DNA of 64,000 nt from Dyella acidiphila (GCF_014863405.1 NZ_JACZZA010000009.1:124001-188000), one strand, 5' to 3'; shown: positions 36,413 through 44,996, counted from the first letter of the stretch. Made by a program: numbers and translations. Notes: generated by a model not told the origin, from the sequence alone.

Positions 36413-36869
36413 AGGTCAACCCTGGTGTGTTGGCGTACTCGACCATGAAAGAACCACAGCCGCTGTTAAAGAACTGCTAGACGCTAGTTGCAAGATTTCA
36501 TGGCGATATGAAGAAACGGCAAGCAAGCGTGACGCGCATCCGGATGGATCGATGCAAAGCCTTGCATTGGCATGGGGTGGATGAGTAGGACTGATTTCGT
36601 CTTACAACTGTGGGTGTAGCGAATAACACGATGGCGATCGGCTCGACATGTTTGGAATATGTGAATGCGAATGGATGTTTGGCCGTCTAAATCGCATCAT
36701 CTAACGCTTGCCTAACGATTTTCTTTTCGCGGCGAGATACCGGGTTCGTCACTTGTCTTCACCGGCGCAGTAAACCTTTCGCGGGGAGCTCGCATCCATT
36801 CCTGCTGAACCGGCCACCTCCGAGATGGCCGGAAGGGTATGGCTTTGCTTTTTTCCTGGGGAGTACGTC
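36413..36869. other. 457-bp gap, hairpin only
   Basis: No gene is visible. Lower GC in 36590-36720 suggests promoter DNA. CCGGCCA (36810-36816) and TGGCCGG (36826-36832) form a 7-bp hairpin in the leader of the next gene, 38 bp before its start codon. Confidence 0.5.
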
Positions 36870-37238
36870 ATGCGTCATAAATGGTCCATGCTGGGAGTCC
36901 TGGTGGTTTCGCCGTTGGCGATCGCCGCGTCGGCTGGCTATGTCGATTTCATCAACGGCAGCGGCGATCCGGTGGTGGCGATCTCGCTGGCAAAACCGGG
37001 TAGCGGCGACTGGAAGCCGGTAAAACTGCACGGTGTCGTCCATGGTGGTTATGTGAGTTTGGATGGCGGCTATATGGGCGAGGCCACGGTCGCCATGGAT
37101 ATCAGCCACGGTTGTTTTTACGACGTGCTGGTGGAGTTTTCGCAACGGCGTGCCTTGCTGTTGAACAACGTGGATGCATGCAGGACACACCGGATCGATA
37201 TCGACCGGGCCTGGCAGCAGACGCATTCGATTTCGTAA
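36870..37238 (+). CDS. small secreted protein of unknown function
   Basis: The 122-residue protein begins with a signal peptide (MLGVLVVSPLAIAASA-GYV). The mature part is beta-rich: GYVDFINGSGDPVVAISLAKPGSGDWKPVKLHG and a Gly/Tyr-rich VVHGGYVSLDGGYMGEATVAMDISHGCFYDVLVEF, ending with a second Cys (DACRTHRIDI). The two cysteines could form a disulfide. The ATG at 36870 has a GGGGAG site. I do not recognise the family. It has the look of a small periplasmic or secreted beta-sandwich protein. Confidence 0.75.
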   Translation: MRHKWSMLGVLVVSPLAIAASAGYVDFINGSGDPVVAISLAKPGSGDWKPVKLHGVVHGGYVSLDGGYMGEATVAMDISHGCFYDVLVEFSQRRALLLNNVDACRTHRIDIDRAWQQTHSIS

Positions 37239-37465
37239 GCCACGCGTCATCCACGAGGGTGATGGCCGCGTGACGGAACGGCCATGCCGTCCGGCTGGGC
37301 ACTTGTCAGGAAAGCGCCGTTTACCGAGGCCCCCATCACAGCTAATACATGACAAAGTGCGTGCATCTTGCTGATGCAACGCAGATGCGGCAGAGTTGCC
37401 GCCTGCGGAAACGCCCGTCGTGACCGCCACAATTCAATAGCCAGCGTCGACGACAGGGGGGCCTA

Positions 37466-38446
37466 ATGATCGAGCTGGAGGTACAGGCCCTCTCGGCTAC
37501 GCGAGAGGGTCTTCTCATCGACGTCGGCAAGGTCGTCGTCGCCAGTGGTTTTACCGTGCAGCGGCAACGGCTGGTGCAGGATCCCAACGGCGTGCTGATG
37601 ACCCTGGTCGTGCGCGGACCGGCGCGCAAGCAGCGTGCGCTGGAAACGGCGCTGGAGGCGCACGAGCGCATCATCAGTTTTGAAATCGCGCTGTTTGAGG
37701 ATGGGCCGCCGAAACCGCACTTCGCCGCCGCGCGCACGTTTGCGTATGCACCGGCTGCGCCGCTGCCCAAGGCCGAGCCCGAAACTGCGCCGGTGATACC
37801 GACGCCGGCCGTTCCGGCTGCAGCACCCGCACCCGCTCCGGCACTGGCGCCGGCACCGCCCGTGGCGGTCGTGGCGCCGGCATCGGCACCGCTATCGGCG
37901 GCAGAACCGGATCCCGATTTCATCTTCCTGCTCGAACCCAAACCCGCGCCGGCACCGACGCCGGTCGTCGAGCCGCCACAGCCCTTCGTCGAGGTGGTAC
38001 CGCTAGGGCCGGACGAAGCAGCGATCGAGCAGTTGCTGCCGCGCATGCAGGGCGACTATCCGAAGATTTTTCCATCCTTGCAGCAGCTGCAGGAAAAGGT
38101 CGCCGACGCGGCGCGCGAATCCTCGCTGCTGTCGATCGGGCAGCGTACCGGTGGCTGGGTGTTCGCGCGCGACTATGGCGCCAGCGCGAAGCTCGCCCTG
38201 GCCGAAGCGATCACGCGCATCGGCGTGCCGGCGTTGGGCGCGGTGGTGGAGGTGGAATACAAAGGCGAAGGCCTGCATATCCGCAACAGTCCCTTGTGCA
38301 CACCCGGACATTCGGGCTGCAAGTTCTTCAGCGGTTATCTGCAAGGTTTGCTGGGTCCGGCCGTTTCCAGCCAGGAGCTGTCGATCTTCGAGGTGTGCTG
38401 CCGCAGCTACGGCGCGGACGCCTGCGTGCTGGCGATTTCGGAATAG
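37466..38446 (+). CDS. ACT-like domain - Pro/Ala linker - V4R domain fusion protein
   Basis: The 326-residue protein has three parts. Residues 1-75 (VVASGFTVQRQRLVQDPNGVLMTLVVRGP) resemble an ACT-like alpha/beta domain. Residues 95-185 are a low-complexity Pro/Ala linker. Residues 195-326 form a V4R-type small-molecule domain (LLSIGQRTGGWVFARDYGASAKLALAEAI, LCTPGHSGCKFFSGYLQGLLG, SIFEVCCRSYGADACVLAIS) with four conserved Cys that often bind metal or ligand. There is no DNA-binding or enzymatic domain. It may be a ligand-sensing adaptor or scaffold. AGGGGG precedes the ATG. Confidence 0.72.
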   Translation: MIELEVQALSATREGLLIDVGKVVVASGFTVQRQRLVQDPNGVLMTLVVRGPARKQRALETALEAHERIISFEIALFEDGPPKPHFAAARTFAYAPAAPLPKAEPETAPVIPTPAVPAAAPAPAPALAPAPPVAVVAPASAPLSAAEPDPDFIFLLEPKPAPAPTPVVEPPQPFVEVVPLGPDEAAIEQLLPRMQGDYPKIFPSLQQLQEKVADAARESSLLSIGQRTGGWVFARDYGASAKLALAEAITRIGVPALGAVVEVEYKGEGLHIRNSPLCTPGHSGCKFFSGYLQGLLGPAVSSQELSIFEVCCRSYGADACVLAISE

Positions 38447-38458
38447 CGCGGCGCCGGA

Positions 38459-40273
38459 TCAGGTGCCGAAACGGCTGCTGTCGCCGTCGCCACTGTTGCC
38501 GACAATGACGCGATTGCGTCCGGTGCGCTTGGCGATATAGAGCGCGGCATCCGCTTCCCTGCACAGGTGCTGCAGGTTGTAGCTCGCGGCATCGGTGCAG
38601 GCCAGGCCGATGCTGGCGGAAAACGATACGACGCTGCCGTCGACTTCCACCCGGGTAGCCTCGATCGCCAGCCGGATGCGATCGGCGATGAGCGTCCCCT
38701 GGTGGCGAGAGCAATCCAGCAGCAGGATGCCAAATTCTTCGCCGCCGAGGCGGCCGAACAGATCGGCCGGACGCAGATGATGCTTGCACACGGTAACAGT
38801 GTGCTTGAGCACGGTATCGCCAATGGCATGGCCATGCGTATCGTTGACGTGCTTGAAGTGATCCAGGTCGATGGAGATCAGACAGGCGCCGCCGCCCTTT
38901 TTTTCCAGCACGCGCAGCGCGCGTTCGGCTTCGCCGATAAAATGCTGGTGATTGAAGATGCCGGTGAGGCCATCCAGCCGCGCCAGACGCTTGAAGCGCA
39001 GCTGCGAGCGTTTCAGCCGGAGCAGCCAGAACGCGATCGTAACCAGCGCCAGCAGCAGCAGCGCGATGTACAGCCGCCCGGTTTCGACCGCCTTGGTGAC
39101 CAGCGCCTGCTGCAACTGCAGGATCTTGTTTTCCCGCGACAGGCGTTCGGTTTCCAGCCGCTGCGCCAGCGTCTGCTGCTGGGCCGTCACGTAGGCCAGC
39201 GTCCTGGCGCTGATGTCGTTGAGATAGCCTTTGTCCTGCACCACGTATTGTTCGTAGTAGGCCAGCGCGGCAGCGTTGTGGCCTTGTTTTTTTTCCACCT
39301 GGTAAAGCACTTCGTAGGCGGTCATCAGCCATTCGCTGATGTCGTTGGGATGACTCATGGCCAGCGCGGCCAGCGCGGCCTTCCTGGCGTCGTTGTCTTT
39401 GCCCAGCTTGGCGTAGGCCCTTGCCCGTTCAACCTGCGAGGACAGCATGTGGAAATAAAAATGATTGCTGCTGATGCTCGGTGCCAGCCGGTCGAGCAAG
39501 GCGATGGTCTTTTCCGGCTGGTTCTCATCCATGTAAAGACTGCCCAGCACCAGCCACATGCTATTGGCGGCAACCTTTTGCCCGGCGGCGACGCAGGTAT
39601 CGATGGCGCGCTGCAGTAGCGGACTGGAAGCGGTAAGCCGCTTGCCGTTGTAAAGCGCGGCCACCTGCATCGACAACGGTTCGCACAGGCTTTCGCCGGC
39701 GGGAACGGTGCTTTCCATCATGTGCGCGTACTTGATCGCCAGTTCGGTCTGGCCGGCAAAATTCAGTGCCTGGGAGAGATTGAACAACAGCAGATAACTG
39801 GCCAGCGGATCCTTCACCTCAGGCAATTCCGCGGTGAGTCGGTTGGCGAGCGTAAACGCTTCGACGTAGCGGCGGGTGAAACCGAAATTGCTCAACAGCA
39901 CCGCCGATGCCTTGATCGCCAGCGTGGTGTCGCCGGAGTGATCGATAACGTCCTGCAGTTGTTGTTGCGATTTGACGTAATTGCCCTCGAAGGTGGTTTC
40001 CCACGCCTGGAGGTAACGCAAATGCCATTGCTCGGTTTTGCTCAGGCCAGGCGATTCGCTCTGCAGCTGCGCCAGCATCTGCACGAAGCGCGGATGGTCC
40101 TTGGTGCGTATGTGTTCGGCTTGGTCCAGGGTTGCCGCCGCACCGTTATCGGTGGCGGCGGCATGCGCGCTCGGCAGGAATGCGCCAAGTAGAAACGCAC
40201 CAAGTAGAAACGCACCCAGCAGCGTGCCTGCCCATGCAGGCCACGGCCGGGAGCGCGTGCTTGGCCGAAACAT
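38459..40273 (-). CDS. exported-sensor diguanylate cyclase (TPR-TM-GGDEF)
   Basis: The 604-residue protein has a signal peptide with a repetitive core (LLGAF repeated three times), a periplasmic helical TPR-like region (about 40-370), a coiled coil, one TM helix (LYIALLLLALVTIAFWLL, near 405-422) and a cytoplasmic GGDEF domain (RLGGEEF). The I-site RPAD sits five residues before GGEEF. It makes c-di-GMP in response to a periplasmic signal. It begins only 9 nt downstream of the 98-residue candidate precursor gene on the same strand, suggesting co-transcription, though its own ribosome site is weak. Confidence 0.88.
   Translation of the reverse strand: MFRPSTRSRPWPAWAGTLLGAFLLGAFLLGAFLPSAHAAATDNGAAATLDQAEHIRTKDHPRFVQMLAQLQSESPGLSKTEQWHLRYLQAWETTFEGNYVKSQQQLQDVIDHSGDTTLAIKASAVLLSNFGFTRRYVEAFTLANRLTAELPEVKDPLASYLLLFNLSQALNFAGQTELAIKYAHMMESTVPAGESLCEPLSMQVAALYNGKRLTASSPLLQRAIDTCVAAGQKVAANSMWLVLGSLYMDENQPEKTIALLDRLAPSISSNHFYFHMLSSQVERARAYAKLGKDNDARKAALAALAMSHPNDISEWLMTAYEVLYQVEKKQGHNAAALAYYEQYVVQDKGYLNDISARTLAYVTAQQQTLAQRLETERLSRENKILQLQQALVTKAVETGRLYIALLLLALVTIAFWLLRLKRSQLRFKRLARLDGLTGIFNHQHFIGEAERALRVLEKKGGGACLISIDLDHFKHVNDTHGHAIGDTVLKHTVTVCKHHLRPADLFGRLGGEEFGILLLDCSRHQGTLIADRIRLAIEATRVEVDGSVVSFSASIGLACTDAASYNLQHLCREADAALYIAKRTGRNRVIVGNSGDGDSSRFGT
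40182..40226 (-). repeat. three 15-bp tandem repeats inside the signal-peptide coding region
   Basis: Unit GCRCCAAGTAGAAAC occurs at 40182-40196 and 40197-40211, with a degenerate third copy at 40212-40226. Each unit encodes five residues of the hydrophobic signal core, so copy-number change would keep the frame. Confidence 0.75.
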
Positions 40274-40282
40274 TGCCAGCAG

Positions 40283-40579
40283 TTAATGCTTGGGAGAGGA
40301 CTTGTCCTGATCGGGCGTCGGACGTGGATGATGATGCGGCTCGTCGTCCTGATCGGGTTCGTCTTCCTCGTGGCAGGGGCCGAGCGTGCCCTGCGGCGGA
40401 TCCAGCTTCTCGTGGCCGAGTTCGACCGTCAGCACGCTGCTGTCGGCCGTTTCGACGGCGGCGATCAGCGTCTCCGAGGCCTGGGCCTGCCTGAGCTTGT
40501 CAGCCAGTTCTTCGAGCGGGGCGTGACGCAGCGACGCGTCGCGTCCAATGGTTTCCAGCAATTCAATCGTGTCAGACAT
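40283..40579 (-). CDS. candidate split-borosin precursor peptide
   Basis: The 98-residue protein has a predicted helical N-terminal domain (1-55: IELLETIGRDASLRHAPLEE, LADKLRQAQASETLIAAVET). Its IGRDASL core resembles the borosin-binding domain of split-borosin precursors (LGxDAxL pattern in SonA-like peptides). The tail from Cys69 to the end has ten acidic residues, five His (HHH at 82-84), six Pro and one Cys, with no hydrophobic core. It lies 166 bp downstream of the borosin-type methyltransferase on the same strand, with a good GGGAG site. The tail would be the modified or functional region; if so its composition is unlike known hydrophobic borosin cores. Assignment is by inference. Confidence 0.6.
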   Translation of the reverse strand: MSDTIELLETIGRDASLRHAPLEELADKLRQAQASETLIAAVETADSSVLTVELGHEKLDPPQGTLGPCHEEDEPDQDDEPHHHPRPTPDQDKSSPKH

Positions 40580-40745
40580 GCAGTTCTCCCTGTTCCTGAG
40601 ATGGACTTATAGCGGCTGGACAGCCCTGGCCGAATGACCGGGACCGCCAGCCTGGTAAAGCATTCGGCCGTGCGCGCGCTGAAGATCCGCCCCTACGTGC
40701 GCGTCGCAGCGCCGCTGCGTTTCGTGTCATGGCATCCGGCCTCCC

Positions 40746-41582
40746 TCAGGCCGGCATGCCTGTCGTATCTATGTTGTCCAATGCATCCAAGCGTTCCCGC
40801 ATCGCCAGGTTCGGCTTCAGGGACTGAGCTGGCGGCAAGATTACCGTTTCCTCGGAGTTGAGTGGGACATGAGGCAAATTGCGCAGCGCCACCCGGCGCA
40901 CGCGCGGCTTTTCGATCGGCAGGGTGGCGCCGCGGTAAATAAGCACTTCGTGCTCCAGCGGGTAGTCCCGGCTGAGCACATCCACCAGTACCTGCCGATA
41001 TTCCGGGCCGGTCTGGAAGCGTGCCATGGAGCGGTCGCCCACCAGGCCGACCTGCCACAGCACCAGATAGGCGGTGGGGTCGATGCGCCGTTCATAGATC
41101 AGCAGCTGGCTGGCCTCGAAATGCTGGCAACCATAGCGGCCCGGGTCGATGCCCAGGTCTGCATAGAGGCAGTCTTCTGCCGACACGCCTGGCTCCATAT
41201 GCGCCTGGAAACCTTCGGCGCGGGCCAGCTCGATGACCTTGTGCGGCGCCCAGGCAAAGATGCCGGGATGGCCGTAGAACACGCCGCAGACCCGCTTGCC
41301 GGCCCGCACTTCGGCCATGATCAGCGCGACCCATTGTTTATAGGTCTTCATCCGCGACTTGCCGTGCTGGTAATAGGGCTGGAGGCTGCGCACATCCGGA
41401 TGCATGCGCTGCAACCACAGCTCCACCACGCCGTCGGAAAGGCCCGCGAAAATCACATCGGCCTGCTCGATATGGTTGCGTGCCAACGGCGTCAGATGGG
41501 AACCCAGGGTCATGCCCATGCCGACACAGGACAGGCTGCCGCGGCGGGGCTCGTTGCTTGGAGGTGAGCTGGTCGTATTCAT
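40746..41582 (-). CDS. borosin-type (OphMA/SonM-like) peptide N-methyltransferase
   Basis: The 278-residue protein has the tetrapyrrole-methylase fold: SLSCVGMGMTLGSHL at the SAM site, VCGVFYGHPGIFAWAPHKVIELARAEGFQAHMEPG and VSAEDCLYADLGIDP, QVGLVGD. PYYQHGKSRMKTY (69-81) carries Tyr71, Arg77 and Tyr81 at the spacing of catalytic Tyr66, Arg72 and Tyr76 of the fungal omphalotin enzyme. There is no fused precursor at the C-terminus, so it is of split type. It should methylate backbone amides of a partner peptide, most simply the product of the gene downstream. The ATG at 41582 is preferred; 18 in-frame residues upstream lack family similarity. Confidence 0.82.
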   Translation of the reverse strand: MNTTSSPPSNEPRRGSLSCVGMGMTLGSHLTPLARNHIEQADVIFAGLSDGVVELWLQRMHPDVRSLQPYYQHGKSRMKTYKQWVALIMAEVRAGKRVCGVFYGHPGIFAWAPHKVIELARAEGFQAHMEPGVSAEDCLYADLGIDPGRYGCQHFEASQLLIYERRIDPTAYLVLWQVGLVGDRSMARFQTGPEYRQVLVDVLSRDYPLEHEVLIYRGATLPIEKPRVRRVALRNLPHVPLNSEETVILPPAQSLKPNLAMRERLDALDNIDTTGMPA

Positions 41583-41840
41583 GGTCCTGTCCAAAGCAAA
41601 TTGTGTGCCCGGAAGTGGACGAACAGAACGCGCCAAGCTGCGCGGGGCAGCCTGGGCATGGTCATGTGCAGGATGACGGAAACGCGATCTGGCGAGCGAC
41701 GAAGAACGTCCAATTGCGCCCCAACACGGACTTGGGTTTCGGTCAGTGATGCCGCCGAAATTTCTCGCGCTGGAGGTGGCCTCTCCATGCCGCTTCGGGC
41801 ATCACTGCTACGCGACGATCAGGCGTTGAGAACTAACCGG

Positions 41841-42638
41841 TCATGCCACCGCTGCGAGCCAATGCCGTGCCGCATCGATCACCGCAGGGGGCTGTTCGCG
41901 ATGGGGCACATGTCCGCATGCCGGCAGGATCAGGCTGTGGGATGGCCCGGCGACCAGCGCGGCGATGCGCTCGGGATGACGCACCGAGCCGTATTCATCC
42001 AGCTCGCCGTGAATGGCCAGCGCCGGGCACGACACGCGGCGCAGATCCTCGTCCAGCTGCCAATCGGCGAAATCCGGTGCCAGCCAGGTATCGATCCAGG
42101 CGCTCAGTACCCAGGCAGCCTTGTCGCCGTGATATTTCGCCAGACGTTCCAACTGCCCGGGCGACTGGAAGGCCTGCTGTGCAGCGAGAATGCCGCGGAT
42201 GGTGCGGTCCTCGACAAAGGCCTGCGCCGATTCGGTAATCAACGCCGTGCAATGAGCCCCATGGGCGGCTGCGCAGGCCACCGCCATGCCGCCGCCCACG
42301 CTGTGCCCGAAGGCGACAAAACGTTCCAGCTGCAGCGCTTCGCGCAAGTGACGAAAGCCGCCGTGCGCTTCCGCGTCGACAAAATGACGATCCAGCTTGC
42401 CGGCATGCGGATCGGAGCGGCCGAAGCCGAGGCGGTCGTAGGCGATGACGCAGCGGCCGGTAGCCAGGGCAAGCTCGGCGGGGAAATCGCGCCATAGCGC
42501 CACGCAGCCGAGGGAGTCGTGCAACAGCACGATGGCTGCGCGTCGGCTGGCGTCATCGCCTGGCGGATCCCAGCGCGTGGCAAACAGGCGCCCTTGCGGT
42601 GTGGTGATCAAGAGATCTTGGCTCGAAACAGAAGACAT
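41841..42638 (-). CDS. alpha/beta-fold hydrolase
   Basis: The 265-residue protein has the alpha/beta hydrolase elements IVLLHDSLGCVALWRDFPAEL (oxyanion region), VIAYDRLGFGRSD, the nucleophile elbow FGHSVGGGMAV (Ser about 116), CPALAIHGELDEYG (Asp) and LPACGHVPHREQP (His). It is cytoplasmic, with no signal sequence. Substrate unknown; esterase or C-C hydrolase activity is possible. It is the first of a co-directional run downstream of the DUF3861 gene with a 44-bp gap. Confidence 0.85.
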   Translation of the reverse strand: MSSVSSQDLLITTPQGRLFATRWDPPGDDASRRAAIVLLHDSLGCVALWRDFPAELALATGRCVIAYDRLGFGRSDPHAGKLDRHFVDAEAHGGFRHLREALQLERFVAFGHSVGGGMAVACAAAHGAHCTALITESAQAFVEDRTIRGILAAQQAFQSPGQLERLAKYHGDKAAWVLSAWIDTWLAPDFADWQLDEDLRRVSCPALAIHGELDEYGSVRHPERIAALVAGPSHSLILPACGHVPHREQPPAVIDAARHWLAAVA

Positions 42639-42682
42639 GCAGGTTATCGGCGGGTTGTGCGTGGCAGGCGGCCGGACAACTT

Positions 42683-42985
42683 TCAGGTATTTGCGGTACT
42701 GGCCGCAATCCGCGATTTCAGATTGCCGATAAAGCGGCGCATGGCCGGCTGGATCTCGGCGAACAAGGGATCGTGGCGTGCGCCCAGCATCACGCCGGTG
42801 AATAGCTTCAGGCCTACCGCCAGCGCCAGCGCATCGTCGGCGGCGAAGGCGGTGCCGTGGCGCACGCGTTCGACGATGGCGAGCAGGTCATCGTGCTGCT
42901 GCACCTCGAAGCTCAGCGGTGCGGTGCTGGCGCCGTCGATGCATTCGACCTGGATGCGATAGCGATGCGCGGATGTAGTGGACAT
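42683..42985 (-). CDS. DUF3861-family protein
   Basis: The 100-residue protein matches the DUF3861 pattern throughout: HRYRIQVECIDG, LSFEVQQHDDLLAIVERVRHG, DDALALAVGLKLFTGVMLGARHDPLFAEIQPAMRRFIGNLK. The family is small, cytoplasmic and of unknown function, often near oxidoreductase genes as here. AGGAAC precedes the ATG. A strong hairpin separates it from the tautomerase gene. Confidence 0.85.
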   Translation of the reverse strand: MSTTSAHRYRIQVECIDGASTAPLSFEVQQHDDLLAIVERVRHGTAFAADDALALAVGLKLFTGVMLGARHDPLFAEIQPAMRRFIGNLKSRIAASTANT

Positions 42986-43019
42986 GGCGAAGTTCCTGCG
43001 TAGTTCGATGCGTAGATGT

Positions 43020-43054
43020 GCTGCGGCCCATGCGTGACGAGCATGGGCCGCAGC
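43020..43054. other. 14-bp perfect hairpin between tautomerase and DUF3861 genes
   Basis: GCTGCGGCCCATGC at 43020-43033 is inverted at 43041-43054 around a 7-nt loop. It begins 6 bp beyond the tautomerase stop. It has no U-tract and could be a processing or attenuation structure inside the operon. Confidence 0.65.
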
Positions 43055-43060
43055 GCAGAC

Positions 43061-43279
43061 TTACTTGGACGCGGGCGGCAGCCCCATCTTGGCGAGGGTG
43101 AGCGTTTCGTCGGCGCGGCCCCAGCCGCCATCGGCGACTTCCTCCACCAGCACCATCGAGTAGGGGCGGGCGCCTTCGCCGAAATACTCGACGAACATGG
43201 CGGTGGTGCGGTGGATGATTTCTTCCTTGCGGGCGGCATCGACGATGCCTTCGGGAAGTTTGAAATTGGCGAACGGCAT
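43061..43279 (-). CDS. 4-oxalocrotonate tautomerase-family protein
   Basis: The 72-residue protein begins MPFANFKLPEG, giving the catalytic N-terminal Pro after Met removal. It continues with KEEIIHRTTAMFVEYFGEGARPYSMVLVEEVADGGWGRADETLT, the tautomerase beta-alpha-beta fold. AAGGAA precedes the ATG. It lies 36 bp downstream of an SDR gene and probably belongs to the same operon. Tautomerase or isomerase activity on a keto-enol acid is likely; substrate not known. Confidence 0.88.
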   Translation of the reverse strand: MPFANFKLPEGIVDAARKEEIIHRTTAMFVEYFGEGARPYSMVLVEEVADGGWGRADETLTLAKMGLPPASK

Positions 43280-43315
43280 GGGAGTTTCCTTACGTTGATG
43301 GTGGGGTGAACGTGC

Positions 43316-44224
43316 TCAGGCGGCGTGCGGCTTGCGTTGCGGCGAGAGCAGGTCGCCGAGCTGGATGCGGCGCAGGAATTCCGCGCGGATGCGATCGGCT
43401 ACTGCATTGACGACTTCGCAGCCGTCGTCCGACGGGTCGACATGCACGCGGAACGGGCGGCGGCCATAGGGTGCGTTCACCACGTCCACGACTGCAGCGG
43501 CGACGCTTTGCGGATCCGCATCCGGCGGCTCGCAGGCGGCCAGGTTGGTAAGAATTTCCGTGGTCAGGCCCTGGTTGGCGCCGTTGTCGTATTCGGCCTG
43601 GCGGGCCTGGTCGGCCGGCGCGGCGGAGTGCGCGAAATGATTGGTGCCCTTGGTGAAGGCGCCCGGCACCACGATGCTGGTCTCGATACCCCAGCGCGCC
43701 AGTTCGCCCGCATAGCTCACCGCCACCGCATCCATTGCGGCCTTTGCGGCAAAATACGGCGCCAGGTACGGCGGCGTGCCGCCGCGATGGCTGGAACTGC
43801 CGATCCACAACAGCAGACCCTGGCCGCGTGCGCGCAGATGCGGCAGCACGGCGCGGTTGACTCGCTGCGTGCCCAGTACGTTCACGTCGTACAGCTGTGC
43901 AAACTGTTCGGGCGTAAACGCTTCGGCTGCGCCGAACACCATATGCCCGGCGTTGTGCATCACCGTATCGATGCGGCCCTGCTCGGCGATGACCTGCGCA
44001 ATGGCGGCATCGGCGGAAGCCTGCGATTGCACGTCCAGTTCCACCGTATGCAGCGCAACCTTGTGCTGGGCGGCGTAGTCGCGTGCGGCGGCAACCTGGG
44101 CTGCGTTGCGCCCGGCAGTGTCGCGCATGCTGGCGTAGACGATATGGCCTGCATCGGCCAGCGCACGCGCGCTCATTGCGCCAAAGCCGCTGGATGCACC
44201 GGTAACCAGAATGACCTGTTTCAT
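43316..44224 (-). CDS. SDR-family oxidoreductase
   Basis: The 302-residue short-chain dehydrogenase has an N-terminal NAD(P) motif (ILVTGASSGFGAMSARAL), an NAGHM motif, active-site Ser in LLLWIGSSSHRGG and YFAAK (Tyr-xxx-Lys). The C-terminus is extended by about 50 residues relative to classical SDRs. GAGGAC precedes the ATG. It is 31 bp downstream of another SDR gene. Both are divergent from a LysR regulator, which probably controls them. Confidence 0.9.
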   Translation of the reverse strand: MKQVILVTGASSGFGAMSARALADAGHIVYASMRDTAGRNAAQVAAARDYAAQHKVALHTVELDVQSQASADAAIAQVIAEQGRIDTVMHNAGHMVFGAAEAFTPEQFAQLYDVNVLGTQRVNRAVLPHLRARGQGLLLWIGSSSHRGGTPPYLAPYFAAKAAMDAVAVSYAGELARWGIETSIVVPGAFTKGTNHFAHSAAPADQARQAEYDNGANQGLTTEILTNLAACEPPDADPQSVAAAVVDVVNAPYGRRPFRVHVDPSDDGCEVVNAVADRIRAEFLRRIQLGDLLSPQRKPHAA

Positions 44225-44255
44225 GACGATGTCCTCAATGGGAAAAGGTGGGGGA

Positions 44256-44996
44256 TCAGGCGAAGCCGCCGTTGACGCGAATCACTTGCGAGTTCACCCA
44301 GCTGCCATCCGGGCCGGCCAGGAAGGACACGGCGGCGGCGATTTCTGCCGGCGTACCGATGCGTTCCAGCGGCGCCATCTTGGCGATCTGGCTCACTTGC
44401 TCATCGGACTTGCCGTCGAAGAACAGCTCGGTGGCGACCGGGCCCGGGGCGATCGCATTGACGGTGATGTCGCGGCCGCGCAATTCATTGGCCAGCACAT
44501 GCACCAGGCCTTCCACGCCGGCCTTGCTGGCGATGTACGGGCCGTAGGCCGGGAAGGACTTGGCCAGCACGCTGCTGGACAGCGCGATGATGCGGCCGCC
44601 CTGGCCCAGTTCCTTCGCCGCCTGCGCCATCACCATGAAGGCGCCGCGCAGATTGGTGCCGATGACCTTGTCGAAGGCCTCCAGGCTGCTTTCGGCGATG
44701 GGCGCCATCGGCATCACGCCGGCGCTGTTGACCACCACGTCGACGCGGCCGAAGGCCTCCTTGGTGGCGGCGAACAGATGAGCTACGTCCTTGGGGTTGC
44801 CGATGTCGCCCTGTACGGCGATGGCCTTGCCGCCGGCCGCTTCGATCGCGGCCACCGTTTCCTGGGCCTTGCTGGCGTTGCCGGCGTAGTTGACGGCGAC
44901 GGCGAAGCCGTCGGCGGCCAGCCGCATGGCAATGGCCTGGCCGATGCCGCGCGAACCGCCGGTGACAATGGCGCTTTTGGCGTGCTGGGTATTCAT
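44256..44996 (-). CDS. SDR-family oxidoreductase (3-oxoacyl-ACP-reductase-like)
   Basis: The 246-residue classical SDR shows AIVTGGSRGIGQAIAMRL, NSAGVMPMAPI, active-site Ser in IIALSSSVLAKSFPAYGPYIASKAGVEGL (YxxxK) and INAIAPGPVATELFFDGKS. Length and motifs fit FabG-like or sugar/alcohol dehydrogenases. Start: AGGAG six bases before the ATG at 44996; the 18-residue upstream extension is not coding-like. It is the first gene of the minus-strand run, divergent from the LysR gene at 45111. Confidence 0.9.
   Translation of the reverse strand: MNTQHAKSAIVTGGSRGIGQAIAMRLAADGFAVAVNYAGNASKAQETVAAIEAAGGKAIAVQGDIGNPKDVAHLFAATKEAFGRVDVVVNSAGVMPMAPIAESSLEAFDKVIGTNLRGAFMVMAQAAKELGQGGRIIALSSSVLAKSFPAYGPYIASKAGVEGLVHVLANELRGRDITVNAIAPGPVATELFFDGKSDEQVSQIAKMAPLERIGTPAEIAAAVSFLAGPDGSWVNSQVIRVNGGFA

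Noticed and set aside
40182-40226. CRISPR-like short repeats
   Set aside because: Only three adjoining 15-bp units without spacers, inside a coding region.
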